This document shows, one piece after another, positions 11,523-22,723 of a DNA stretch of 64,000 nt. Position 1 is the first letter of the stretch, and every line of letters begins with the position of its first letter. Below the pieces are notes generated by a model. The model saw only the letters and a program-made list of their open reading frames with translations. It was not told where the DNA came from and made no database searches. The stretch spans positions 15,350,551 through 15,414,550 of the forward strand of contig CM033106.1 of the NCBI GenBank assembly GCA_019321725.1, written 5' to 3'. The stretch is from Paulownia fortunei. Taxonomy: Eukaryota > Streptophyta > Magnoliopsida > Lamiales > Paulowniaceae. Position numbers and translations under genes: made by a program.

Positions 11523-13780
11523 CTCTCAATATCCAATTACTATAAATCTAAAATTCCCATAGGGTAAGATTTAGTAACATAGTGCTTCATGTGTAAATAG
11601 CACTTATATAAGCATCATTAAGTGCTATCTTTTCAACTCAATGTATTCATGAGTGAAATAACCAACAATATGACTATTGTAGCACTTTCAGTCCTATACC
11701 ACTTCATTTCATTCAATGGTTAGGTTTGTTCTTCTTAAATTCATTTCCAGCCTCCTTTCTATTCTTGTATTTGTTCTAATCTCAGTTATATTAAGAGCCT
11801 AAAGCTCTCTTAAATCCTAGTCTCAGCCATAAGGCATAGCCCATTAGTATAGCATCAACTAGCCACTTATCCAATTACTTAACATGGCAAACATCATCCA
11901 AGAAAGTCTTTTAATATTGAGTAAATCAAATTTGACTTTCAATTGTTTCCAATTATTAGAAAGAGACAATTAAGCCTGAACTTACTACTCATTAGAAAAG
12001 ACATTGATATTTGACTATAGACTCTAAAATTGTTTGACATCACCCTTAAATGCATTATGCACAAGGAATATCTTGCAATCGTTAACCTATCATCAAGAAT
12101 GTAATGTCTCAATTCTCAACTATATCTATATATTTCTCACTAGGTACATTCATAGTTCAATACTTCAATAGTATGATTCTCTCAATTGCATATGAGACCA
12201 TCAATCATATAACTCACCAAAATAGTATAAGTAGTGTACTCTATTTTCCACTTTTGTAAACCTATTGATGTTTCCTCTGTTGAGTAGTATGATCCACACT
12301 AAGTCTTACATGACTTGGTTAATACTCTCTAGAGCATTTAACTCAATTATAAGTATACCAAATCTATTGGCACTTAGTGTCACACCTATTGCAAATAAAT
12401 AGACTTTTATAAATAAATATATGTATATAATTTGGTTGCTATGGTCATCAATCTTAGAGATATCATAAACATGCCCATCTATACATTTGATTTCGTACTT
12501 AGCAAATTAACATTTATGATAATTCACTATAATACACAAATTTGAAAGGTCACATAGTTCCGAATCATCATTTGTATAAAAATGTTCATTATAACAAATT
12601 TAATTTCATTATACAAAAAAAGTTCTCATAAGTTCTATGTGAGAATTACTAAAATTCTACCAATCTTTGAACTCCCACAAGACTACATAACATAATGTAA
12701 TTATACATAATACATACAAGAACATATCTTGCTATTCACATAAGGAGATAAGCATGAAAAATCACATAGAATACTTAAAACTACAACTCATCATGAATTC
12801 AAATTTTATAAATTTTAACATAATCATGCATTCATTAAGTTTCAAACATCATATAGAATGCATAATTTTATGGTACAAAATATGTAAGATAACCCACTTT
12901 ATAGTACAAAACATGTTAACATAAGCCAATAAACATGCTTATATTCAATCAATTATCCCCATTGAGGCTTCCAAAAATTTTCAATATTTAATACACTTAT
13001 CGTTGTTCACTCCACCTTCTTGCCATGAATTATTCTCAACAACCCAACAACCACCACAAATAATCAAAAAATAAATTAAATGTGGCCACAAAGCCAATCT
13101 AAATCTCATCGTGTAAGTACTTGATACTTATAATCATAATATTACCCAATAATCAATTTTATGGACTTATCACAGAAAAACAAATTCTCCATGTCCTCCA
13201 TAAATTGACTAAAAATATTTATAAATGTCCTAATACTCCATTGATTATCCAATATCTCAAAAAAAAAAAATTCAAAAATTTTAGCATCTACATGCACCAG
13301 GACAGGTCAAGGGGCTATTTGTTGGGAATTTTACTATTCATCATCTTGTTCACTATTGTTTCAATTTTTTCAGAAAATCTAAAATTCAACTGAAATTTAA
13401 AGGGCCATATCTCACTTATTTTAAGGTTGATTTTCGTATATAATATATGGTTGGCAAGCCTTTGATGTGTAGAATCTAACCATATAAATTTCATGGAATA
13501 AAAATCATCATATATAGACTGAAAAACAAATTTGCAGTCATGAGTAGGGCATAAAATATCTCATAATGTATAAAATAGATCATCATGAAACTTTTTGGAT
13601 TACTTCTACCATGTAAAACATTGCTTTTGTTAAACAATTATGGGATAATATGAAGCATATCATGATTTGTCATTAAAGACCCATCAAACTTTCATAAAAT
13701 GGGTTACATGTTTAATGGCATGAAATGAAGCATTTTAACACATGAAATAGAGCCAAATAACCTTAGGAATTCAACTACAT
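11523..13780 (-). other. Unclassified AT-rich region, probably the leader of Cop-B
   Basis: No protein family recognised in any frame and no copy found elsewhere in the window. A primer-binding site and a new LTR end follow immediately on the right (13782-13797), so by position it would be the leader, and perhaps decayed gag, of a minus-strand element distinct from Cop-A. The frame 13121-13393 (90 codons, rich in I, L, F, K) has no recognisable motif and looks like AT-rich chance coding. Strand is inferred from the primer site. Confidence 0.4.
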
Positions 13781-13781
13781 A

Positions 13782-13795
13782 TGGCTCTGATACCA
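13782..13795 (-). other. Primer-binding site of Cop-B
   Basis: The minus strand reads tggtatcagagcca, an undamaged initiator tRNA-Met type site, one base from an LTR end that reads ...ATTTTTGTCA. Confidence 0.85.
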
Positions 13796-13796
13796 A

Positions 13797-14085
13797 TGAC
13801 AAAAATTTAAACACAATATACATCAGTAAAATTATAAGAAAACTTATCACAATTTGAATTTTTTCACAATGATTTAATCACCTATGTTATCTTCTCGATT
13901 TTTGGCTCACTTTCGTCCAAAATCAATTACAATGAAAAAGGTTTTCATCCACAACCCAAATACTTCAACTTGGAGTATTAACTTGACCAGAATGATTACT
14001 TCAATACCTTTAAACATGAACCCTCTTTTGATGCACGGAAATAGTATTATGTTCTGCATATTTCTCTTTATTTTTCTCATGCACA
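13797..14085 (-). mobile_element. Cop-B LTR, terminal fragment
   Basis: Begins (plus strand) tgacaaaaatttaaacac next to a primer site, so it is the U5 end of a 5' LTR. The end sequence TTTTTGTCA differs from Cop-A's CCCAACA, so this is a separate family. It is cut at about 14085 where Cop-A LTR sequence starts. Confidence 0.6.
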
Positions 14086-14179
14086 TGTTAGTTAATATGA
14101 TTTGTTAAAGATTATTTTACAAAGACAAGAGTATAAAAAGACGCTCAATCTAATTGGCGCACCGGGCATTATTCTAATA
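14086..14179 (-). mobile_element. Cop-A 3' LTR, first ~95 bases
   Basis: The plus-strand sequence ending gcaccgggcattattctaata is the reverse of the Cop-A LTR start and sits directly against the polypurine tract and RNase H. The rest of this LTR is missing. Confidence 0.8.
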
Positions 14180-14189
14180 ATCTCCCACT
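14180..14189 (-). other. Polypurine tract of Cop-A
   Basis: The minus strand reads agtgggagat before the LTR start. The same word precedes the 3' LTR at 63739. Confidence 0.8.
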
Positions 14190-14940
14190 TGCCCTAGTGC
14201 CAATTGCCCATTTACTTCAAGCCTATCTTCCCAAGATGTCCGTCGAATACTTTCCATGCTAGAGGTTTGGTCAGTGGGTCTGCAACATTTTTGGCCGAAG
14301 CGACTTTATCCACTACGACATTGCCTCTACCAATGATCTCTATTATCAGGTTGTATTACCTCAAATTGTGCATGGATCTTTGATGAGAGTTCATTTGCTT
14401 GTGCAATAGTTTCATTGTTATCACAGTATATTAATACAGGATCAACAAAGAATGAAACTATATCCAACTTTTAAATGAAGTTTCTCATCTAAATAGTTTT
14501 CTTTGAAGCATCGCATGCAATAATATATTCAGCATCAGTGGTAGAATCTATTGTTATATTTTACTTAGAACTCTTCCAACTAACCGCACCACCATTGATG
14601 GTGAATAAATATCCGGACATGTACTTTGAGTCATCTATATTGGACTAAAAACCAGAATCGATAGAGCCTTCTAGTTTTGATTCTCTAGAGCTATATACAA
14701 GAAAGATATCCTTAGTTCTTCTCAAATACTTGAGGATTATCTTTTATGGCCTTCTAGTATTCCTCACTTGGATTGGACTGATAACTGCTTGTGATACTCA
14801 AGGTATATGCGACATCAGGCCTCGTATATAGTATACCATACATTATGCTTCCAATGGCAGATGCATATGGTATGAGGGTCATCCTTTCTTCTCCTAAGAA
14901 GTCTTTGGGGACATAGCCCTTCAGAGAGATATGCTATGAC
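14190..14940 (-). pseudogene. Cop-A RNase H / RT C-terminal relic
   Basis: Minus-strand translation around 14494-14545 gives STTDAEYIIACDASK, the RNase H motif common to plant Ty1/copia (STTEAEYIAASEA type). The segment just upstream, around 14575-14700, corresponds to the sequence ahead of that motif, and 14700-14930 to the thumb/connection region. RNase H degrades the RNA template during reverse transcription. Stops break every frame. The coding sequence is interrupted at 14940 by a solo LTR and resumes at 17037, and the matching region at 62189-62420 shows what an uninterrupted copy looks like. Confidence 0.8.
14936..14940 (+). repeat. Target-site duplication, left (ATGAC)
   Basis: Flanks the solo LTR at 14941-17031. 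The right copy is ATAAC at 17032-17036, one transition apart. The homologous uninterrupted site near 62405 reads gccatgacttattggcaag, which is what remains after removing the LTR and one copy. Confidence 0.8.
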
Positions 14941-17031
14941 TATTAGAGTATTACCGGTGCATCAATTAGAATGGGCATCTCTTACACTTTTGTAATTATG
15001 AAACCAATCTTTTCCAAATCATATTAATAAAATAGGTAAATTTCTTTATTTTTAATTATATTTTGTAATTAGATAAAGTCCCTAAACTAATACTTAGCTA
15101 TGGGTTATGGTCATGCATATGATGGTGATTATGGAATACGCTTTTATGTATTTGGTCTTAAATTAGTTTTGAGTCAAAGGCTTTTTGAGATAGGATAATG
15201 AATAGCCCAATAGACTTGTCCATACGATACATGCTCGCATGAGGATGATGTCTCGCTCCATGGACATTGGCGTAGAGACTCTAGTGTATGTGTGCAGGTG
15301 CTTGTCAAGGAACAAGTATATTGAACAGGCCTATTGAAAATTCTTAATTGAAAACTTGTTGAAATAAGAACTTGCATGTTACAATAGTACACTATTAGTC
15401 CTTGACTTAAGGCATAATGGTAACCTTGTGCATATCGTGTTCTATTTTGATATATCTTCTGATTACCTAACAATCACAAAGGGGGTGTTTTAGATGTTGC
15501 ATTGATATGTATGAAGATTAGTGAATGTCCAATAAATGATCTGTCACTTGTCTAGCAGAACAAGTGAGTCTCCTATGTTTTTATATTTCATGACTTAGAA
15601 GTCCTTAGCCAGATAGGATGAATGTTAGACGAGGGTTTTTTAATGATTCATCATGAATCATTGAAACTTGAAATGGAATCATAGTTATTGAGTAATTAAG
15701 GTTTTGACTATTAATCATTGCCCTAGACTCTATCAGGAGATTAGTTGATAATAGGATCTTACGTTCATGGTACTCATAACTGAAATAGGTTCACTCATTA
15801 TTTTACCTAAGTTTAGATAATCATGATACACTTGCTAGGTGTATCCCATAACTTGTGAGGTTTTTGAAATTAAGGAGTTAATTTCATGCCGACTAATTAA
15901 TTTGATTAATTAATCAGAATAATTATTATTCATAAGTTGCAATTATTGTAAGACCACTGCTAGCTTAGTTGTGAACCTAAAGGTCACACATAATTTGAGA
16001 TGGAACTTTTATAACTTAGAAATTGATCCAATGGGTTGGATTTAATTAATTAATAAAGATTAATTAATTGAGGCTTAAATTAATTCAATGAGTTGAATTA
16101 ATTATTCAATTAAATAATTTTATTATTTAATTGGACCTAATAAGATTAGGGAACCCAATTAGAATTAAATAATTATTTGATTGGATCAAATTAATTATGC
16201 AGTCCATAAATTAATTAAGTTGTTAAATTAATTTACTTAACTAAATAATTAAATTATTTATTGGACCTAATTTGATTAGGTGGGCTAGATGAAATTAATT
16301 AATTAAATTTAGGCTAAAATAATTAATTAGATTAATTGTGGAATTTATTTTAAAGTTCAAGTCTAATTCAAAAAGACATGTTAGGAGAGACCCATGAAGG
16401 TGATTGAAAAATGATGGAAACTCATGAGTTTGAAATTCTTGGGTAAAGTTGGAGAAGTTTGGATAAATCAAATATCTTCCAACCAATTAAAAGGAGATAA
16501 AAATACTAAAAGTGGAACTCTTGGAATTTTGAGTCCACTATTTAAGCACCATCTGGCCGAAACATGGAGAAGAATTCTCCCCCAAATTTTTGAACCTTAA
16601 GAAAAAGAAAGAGAGAAAATTTATTTTTCTCTTTCATCCCTTTTTGCCACCAAATTTCCATCCCTTATCAAAATATTAATTCTTTTATCACTAGTTGATA
16701 ATTAAAATTACTATTCACTATATATATTAACTATAAAACTAGGTTAGTAAACAAATCAGAATTGCTAGCGAAATTTGAATTTTGTATTCTTTCTCAAAGT
16801 GTGGACCACTTTAGAGTGAAGATATTTCGATCCCTGTGAACCAAACAAATAGAAAAGGCTAGCAATTGATTGCTTCAAATTCCTACAATAGCTGGAGTGC
16901 ATAGAAAAGTATAATCAAAACTATAATTATTTTATTACACCCATTGGAAATATTGAGATCGTTAAAATATCATCAAATCCAGGGTACTGCTGTAATATTA
17001 TAGCATACAATAGGATCACGCGAACCCAACA
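14941..17031 (+). mobile_element. Solo Cop-A LTR inside a minus-strand Cop-A
   Basis: 2091 bp from TATTAGAGTATTACC (TGTTAGAGTAGTGCC with decay) to cgcgaacccaaca. It is bounded by a 5-bp duplication (ATGAC/ATAAC) and lies in the RT region of an older element. No primer site or polypurine tract flanks it, so recombination between two LTRs has removed the interior. It contains two CCTAATNNNATTAGG palindromes (16136-16150 and 16266-16280). The frame 15174-15473 is LTR sequence. Confidence 0.9.
16136..16150. repeat. LTR palindrome CCTAATAAGATTAGG
   Basis: Perfect 6-bp arms around a 3-base loop. A second copy, cctaatttgattagg, lies at 16266-16280. Related copies occur in other Cop-A LTRs, for example 60324-60338 and 39763-39778. 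Confidence 0.85.
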
Positions 17032-17036
17032 ATAAC

Positions 17037-17346
17037 TCATTGGCAAGAAACCTTGCTCCTTCAGGATATGAAGCCTTGTGGTTGCCTCATATAAATCTCT
17101 TCTTAATGTTTCCATTGAGGAAAGTGATCTCTTCTTAATGTCACAATATGCTCATATGACTAGCAGTGTCTGGATGGATTTAAGCATTGCTATTAGCAAA
17201 ATTTTTTTCCTCATAATCAATTTTTTGCTTCTAAGTATAACCTTTCATGACTAGTCATATTTTGTACATCATTGCCTCTTAATTTACTCCAAGCTTCTAC
17301 TTGTAGACCCATTTGCAGCCAATGTTAACCGATGGAGGCAAAGACT
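17037..17346 (-). pseudogene. Cop-A reverse transcriptase N-terminal relic
   Basis: The first ten bases (tcattggcaa) continue the RT-RNase H region cut by the solo LTR. At about 17047 the sequence jumps some 400 bases upstream in the element compared with 62410-62810, which removes the YVDD active site. The remainder matches 62805-63090 (ctccttcaggatatgaag, gaagcttctacttgtagacc region) and encodes the N-terminal part of copia RT, including a decayed GLQVEAWSKLRG stretch. Near 17346 it is fused to gag with integrase and protease missing. No frame is open. Confidence 0.75.
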
Positions 17347-17840
17347 ACTAGATTAGATCCATACAGAGTTCGTTATCTATAATGACTCCAATGGACTTGA
17401 GCTTTTCTATCAAGACTATCATCTTTGATTTATGGTCGTTAACTAAAGAGCCCTCCATCATACGGGTCCTAAAAAGTTCTTTCGAGATCTGATATCTCAC
17501 CTGCCTAGTGTGTTTATCATACAATTCTAGTAGGTTAACATAGATATCAGGCGCATGCACATGTACCTCATATTGCCTCTATAACTCGTTTGACATTGAT
17601 GTCATTATATAGCATCATGCTTGCAGATCATCATCAACTAGCTTGTGATATTCTGCAAGCTCCTCCTCAGTGGATCTGTTAGCTGGGTTGGCGATGGTAT
17701 CACATCATGGATGTAATCCTTCTTTTTGAATTGTAAAATAATCACAAAATTCTTCAACTAATCAACATAGTTGGGACTAGTTAGTTTATTTTCCTCAAGG
17801 ATTGATGCAAGTGGACTTTTTTTCATTTTATAGACTATCT
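17347..17840 (-). pseudogene. Cop-A Gag relic (UBN2-type)
   Basis: The minus-strand frame at 17560-17348 (70 codons) reads LLELYDKHTRQVRYQISKEL, then FRTRMMEGSLVNDHKSKMI and GVIIDNELCMDLI. This is the core of the plant copia Gag (UBN2 domain). The N-terminal part continues with stops up to about 17840, where the noncoding leader begins. Downstream Gag (zinc knuckle), protease and integrase are absent because the sequence jumps to RT at about 17346. This is the best-preserved Cop-A Gag in the window. Confidence 0.85.
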
Positions 17841-18589
17841 ATAAAATTAAAATAAGGCAGAAAATGAGAATCCTTTCAAAGACATATTCATTTATAATAA
17901 GTATTTGGTTACAAATATCTCCCACTATTTTATTTGAATTTCATCACCCCTAATGGCAATTTGAGAAATCATATTTCCTAGTGGCTTGAGGCCCAATCAA
18001 TATATCACATGCCTTAATTTTAAGAGCGCATAAAACATATTGATAGGTGGTTAATTTTTAACAATTGTATCTCCATACAATTCTCATGATGTTTTGCCTC
18101 ACTTCTTCCATATACTCCAACTTTATAGCCCATATGGTACAAAGTGTCAAGCAAGGCCCCTCAAACCTCCATGCAGACATGACTTATGGCCAACGTAGAG
18201 ATGAGTTCATCCCATGGGCATTGCCATGCTTACTAGAGATCACAACTTTCCATTAAAGGGTCGTTCTATGACTCATTGCCAATGACTAAGTAAGGTAGCA
18301 TTGTCATGTCATCTACTTTTGATGGTCGGCTTGGATTATTAAGTCAAACCCAATTTTGTCCATATTTGCTTGAAATCAGAATTTCAAAAGTTTTTTTACT
18401 TGATTTTGATTCAAGTGAGGTTATTATTTAAACCAAGACCTCATCAATTTTAATCTTAGTTTATTTAATGTGTTGTATTCAATTGATAGCAAGCAAACAT
18501 ATCATATGAAAAACATTAATAAACCCTACACATGCATCTAATACAGACATAACTTCGATGATCATAGGCCAATTCTATGCGATCTATGG
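17841..18589 (-). mobile_element. Cop-A leader, gag-proximal part
   Basis: Matches 44060-44700 and 47650-48300 (tctcccactattttatt, cttgaggcccaatcaat, cccatgggcatt blocks). The frame 18065-18256 is part of this noncoding leader. It is cut at about 18589 by the second Tat copy, so the GC-rich block, primer site and LTR are missing here. Confidence 0.8.
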
Positions 18590-20108
18590 TGTGGCTTCTA
18601 TTGAAATGCAATCAAATTCCGCAAGTTCACGAGCTAAGTATTAAAGTTTATGAGAGTAGCTACTGAAGTATAGATAATCCAACTATATTTAACCCATCGA
18701 AAGTTTGTTGGTTTATTTGAAAACTTAAAACTAGAAACTAACAAGCAACAAAAACAATCAAGGAAAATAAGGGATTTAGAAGATCATCGTTCTATTGCAT
18801 TGTGAATTTTTACAAGTTAGTGAATAAGATTGACATTGAATTGTGTAACAGTGGGAATTCCAATTTTATATGATACTTTTTTCCAAGATGTACCACACCT
18901 ATTACTAAAAAGTAATCGGTATATTCCTATACAAGTTAAGCTATCTAATAATGCATTAGGCTTTGTGATTTCTTCTAGCTTTCGACAATTAAGTCTATGA
19001 CTACTCTGTGTGCCAACTCCTATATTCCTATAGTGACTTAGCCCATGTCATACACTACACGAGCACTTGTTGTGACACTACCTATTGATCTCAATCACAA
19101 TAACAAAGTTCATCTCAAAACTGACCAAATTTCAAGAAGTCTTAAACACATAGTGCACGCTCATTATAAATCAATAGTCATCCACATCGCATACAAGTTA
19201 ACAATTCACAACTTCACAGAAACAACTTTTCAAACCTTGGCAAAGTTGAGTTTAGTTCATAATAAAATAGAGCAAAAAACACTTGTTTTTCTCAACATTA
19301 TGCCTTTACAATATATTTTAGAACTAGACAGAATTAAAAGAAAACTAAAGTAAAAGTTACAACCCCTTCGGAGAGTCTTCACTTCTAGCTTTAGATTCTC
19401 ATTACCTAGTAGCTCCTTCTTTCCTTTGTCTTAAATCCCTAATTTCGTGATGATGGGTGTGTCTATTTTTGGTGTAGTATGTGGAGAAATATGGAAGAAT
19501 GGGTGTTTTGGATAAAGAGAAAAAGTGTGTGAGAATTTAGGTGTAGAGTGTGTGTGTGTGATGAATTATGTGTTGAATGTTGTGTGTATAGTGTGTTATT
19601 CAAGAAATTATATGTAAGCATGTGTATATCTCTCATTTGTATGATGTAATTGTATGTGTATAGTGTATCTAATAGAGTGTCACATGGTGTGTGATGGTGT
19701 AGTGGTGTATAAGAAAAAAGATCCCATGTTATGCCTTAAATTGCCATTTGTCTCTCAAAATCCGCACATATTTTTTTTCCAGCATTGGACCACTTGTGCC
19801 ATAGTGTGACCCAATAGGGTGTTATGGCGTGAGGTTTTGTCTTTTTGGCATCGCAGTGCTAACTCGAGGTATCGCGGTGCTTCAAAGTACGCCAGTCACT
19901 ACCTGATTTTTGGGCCCATGTGCTGCGGCGAGAGATTATATTTCTCTATTTTTTGTCAATTTTCACCATGTCTTCACTCCATTCTTCATTCTTAGTCCCT
20001 ACACGCTATTATCACAGAATAAGACACAATTGTATCTATTGTAAGGCAAAAATATGTGTAATTGGGCTTATGGAGGTGTCGAAAAAGTTATAATTTATGA
20101 GCCTTTTA
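18590..20108 (-). mobile_element. Tat/Athila-like LTR, copy 2
   Basis: Homologous to 1100-2829 over most of its length, with the same block order. The U5 end on the plus strand shows ccgcaagttcacgag. A GT-rich zone lies at about 19500-19600 and GC-rich words at 19790-19930. The frame 19045-19353 lies in the repeat and has a shifted counterpart in copy 1, so I do not call it a gene. Confidence 0.6.
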
Positions 20109-21028
20109 ACTACCTCCAAACTTATCTTTGCTCGTCCTTGAACAAAACTTAAAATCAAACAATCATACTGAGCTTGATCAACTAATTCAAATGCCTCATC
20201 AAACTTTATTGCTCATGGATCTAAAGGTTAGTCACAAAGCTAGTCGAATGACGCTACAAAATATGTGCTTCATCAACTAGTCATGAATTCAAAATGTGTA
20301 TGTGCTATGTGTTAAGCTCAAGTTTCATGCATGCATTTTAAGTATGAATTCCACAACCAATGACTCTCATGATCTAACCAAAGAGGTTGAAGGTGTTCTA
20401 TAAGCTTGCTTTTCATACAACTTCTCCACTAATATAGACACTAGCCAACTTAGGTCAAAATGACTTCAATAAGATTGTAACATAAGGCCTAGGTATTGGC
20501 TTGCAAAGAAAGGGTATGAATTAACAAAGTAAAAGAGTCTAAAGTCTTGCACCTGGAATCACATTCTCTTCATTTCTTTGTTTCTTTCCTAATTCTCTTC
20601 CTCTTTCCCTTGGGATTCATACTCTTATTTTCTTTTCTATTTCAACATTTCTTTACTTCTTTTCTTTTCCTTTTTTCTTTTCTTTTCTTCTTTTTTTTTA
20701 TGAATCCAAAGGCTTCATTTCTTGTTTTTTTGCTTTCACAAACTTCAAAATTATTATTTTTATCATGTGTTGCGATGGTTTTCTTATATATTTTCCTTTC
20801 TCATACCCCTAAATGTATTCATTCACACCCTCAACATGTCTCCACATGACCCCTTGATATGATTGTGCACCAAATGTCAAACCTTAAGCTCTCTTAAAGA
20901 TAATTATTAGTTTTTTAGGTTGTAAAGGGTAAGTGTAGTGAGCTTTAAGAAACTAAGTCGGATGGTGGTCATTTATTTACATTGCACTTGCCATTCTTTT
21001 CAATAAGGCACAATGGGGTAACTAGTGA
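20109..21028 (-). mobile_element. Polypurine tract and 3' region of Tat copy 2
   Basis: Plus strand aactacctccaaactt (20108-20123) is the reversed purine tract. The noncoding sequence that follows parallels 2844-3812, including the pyrimidine tract at 20631-20700 that creates the phenylalanine-rich frame 20547-20849. It ends abruptly at ggggtaactagtgat, where a Cop-A LTR begins. Confidence 0.6.
20631..20700 (+). repeat. Pyrimidine-rich tract, copy 2
   Basis: A T/C run matching the tract at 3374-3481. It ends at the same downstream word, tatgaatcc/catgaatcc. Confidence 0.8.
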
Positions 21029-21533
21029 TGTAGAAAATTGTAAGATGTAGAAACATCACTATAATTTTTGGCCATATAGAAATTAAGAGAAGAAAATTGT
21101 TTTCTTCATCCATATTTTTTTCTCCAAAATTCCATCTTTACGTGTTAATTCTTTTATCACAATTTGATAACATAAATTAATATTTTATATACACACTCCA
21201 TCAACTTGATTAGAAAAGAAATTAGAATTTCTAGCAGAATTCTGATTTTGTGTTCTTACTCAAAGTGTTGACTACTTTAGAGAGGAGACATTTAGATCTC
21301 TGTGACCAAATTCAGAAAAGGGACTAGCAATTGATTGTTTCATATCCTATGAAAATCGGAATGCAAAAAAAGGTATAAATCAATACTTTTATTATTTTAT
21401 TAGAGCTATTGGAAATTACGAGATCATTAAAAATAGCATCAAATCTGGGATATTATTATAATTGTTATAGTTTAATATTTTTAAAAATTGTAAATTTTTG
21501 CTACGCATACCTCAGGATCACACGAACTCAACA
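21029..21533 (+). mobile_element. Cop-A 5' LTR, last ~500 bases
   Basis: Matches 33000-33496 and 16560-17031 and ends acacgaactcaaca at 21533, next to a primer site, so it is the U5 end of a plus-strand 5' LTR. The first three quarters of the LTR are missing. Confidence 0.8.
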
Positions 21534-21534
21534 G

Positions 21535-21548
21535 TGGTATTAGAGCCA
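21535..21548 (+). other. Primer-binding site of plus-strand Cop-A
   Basis: tggtattagagcca, one C-to-T change from the initiator tRNA-Met type site TGGTATCAGAGCCA. Confidence 0.85.
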
Positions 21549-21714
21549 TGATTTGTGCAATTGCAATTAGATTTGATTTATGCCTGTGAATTTAATTGTT
21601 AAATTTTGATTGATTTGTTGTAGTTCTAATTGAGATAAAATTATTTTACAATTTATTTAATTGTTAAACAGAACATATATGATTGAATTTGATTAGATTA
21701 GAAGGAGAAATCAT

Positions 21715-21825
21715 ATATGGCATGGGGTCGGGTGCCCGTACGCGCAGCAGCCCGCGCCCGTCGGGTGTTCGCTAGGTGCCCATAGTGTGTCGGCACGCGC
21801 TCGTTGTGCGCGCTGTCGTGATGAA
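21715..21825 (+). repeat. GC-rich block of the Cop-A leader, copy 2
   Basis: Contains gggtcgggtgcccgtacgcg and further gtcgggtg and gtgccc words. The antisense frame 21698-21907, rich in Arg and Ala, arises only from this composition. Confidence 0.75.
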
Positions 21826-22718
21826 TTTCAAAATATGATTTTTCAATTTTATAATTAAAATGTTTAATTTTAAAAAAATTGAAAAAGGATTTTTCTTGAA
21901 AAATCAAGATTTAATCCCAAGTCATAAAATTACAATTTTAAAGGATGGTAAATTTACATGCTTTAATAAATTCATGTGATGTATTTATTATTATGTATGG
22001 GATGATCATGGATCCATTTGGACTAATGTGATTGGATTTATTTATCTTTGGGTTTTTGAAATGGGGCCTACGAGTCTCTTTTTAATTCCTTGTATGTACT
22101 TTGCATTTTGAATGAGAGTAGAATAGGATGAGTTTTTCTTTTTGCTTTTTGGTGGACAAAAAGAAGGATCAAGATGAAGATTCAAGAGGACCCATGAATG
22201 CATGGGATATATTCATGTAGTAGAAACTAATTTCTATTTCCATTCTATTACCCTTATATTGACCTAGATCTATTTTGGCTCAAATGGATTGCATAGGATT
22301 GACCCATGATCATCCAGATTATGAATGTATTAGATGCATGCATAGGGTTTATTTAATTGATTTGATTGTCAATTTATTAAATAAATCAAGATTAAGATTG
22401 ATGAGGTATTGGTTAACATAAATATCCCACTTGAACTAAAAATCAAGTAAAGAAATTTTTGAATTCTGATTTCAAGCAAATATGGATAAAATTGGGTAAG
22501 ACCTAATAATCCATGCTTACAATCAAAAGTAGTTGACATGACGATGCTACCTTACTTTGTCATTAGCCATGAGTTGTGAAATGACTCTGTAATGGATAGT
22601 TATGATATCTACTAAGCATGATGATGCCTATGCGGTGGACTTATCACTACATTGGCCATGAGTCATGGAACGTTTTGATGCTCCATCTACATGGAGGTCT
22701 GATGGGTCTTTCTTGACA

Positions 22719-22723
22719 CTTAG
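22719..22723 (+). repeat. Target-site duplication CTTAG, left
   Basis: An identical CTTAG lies at 27785-27789 after the 3' end of the chromovirus. The sequences outside both copies join into a continuous Cop-A leader. Confidence 0.9.

Larger units (their letters stand above)
21550..22723 (+). mobile_element. Cop-A leader, plus strand, part 1
   Basis: The reverse complement resembles the minus-strand leaders (8401-9290, 48250-49298). It contains the GC-rich block (21715-21825) and the ccatgagtc-type blocks near 22570-22670. It is split after 22723 by a chromovirus and continues for about 100 bases at 27790. Confidence 0.8.

Noticed and set aside
13121..13393. A 90-codon frame in the unclassified region
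   Set aside because: Its composition follows the AT-rich background. I see no motif and no support from neighbours.
20547..20849. A 100-codon, Phe/Leu-rich frame resembling a transmembrane protein
   Set aside because: It is produced by the pyrimidine tract of the Tat-like repeat and is not conserved as a frame in copy 1 (3248-3442).
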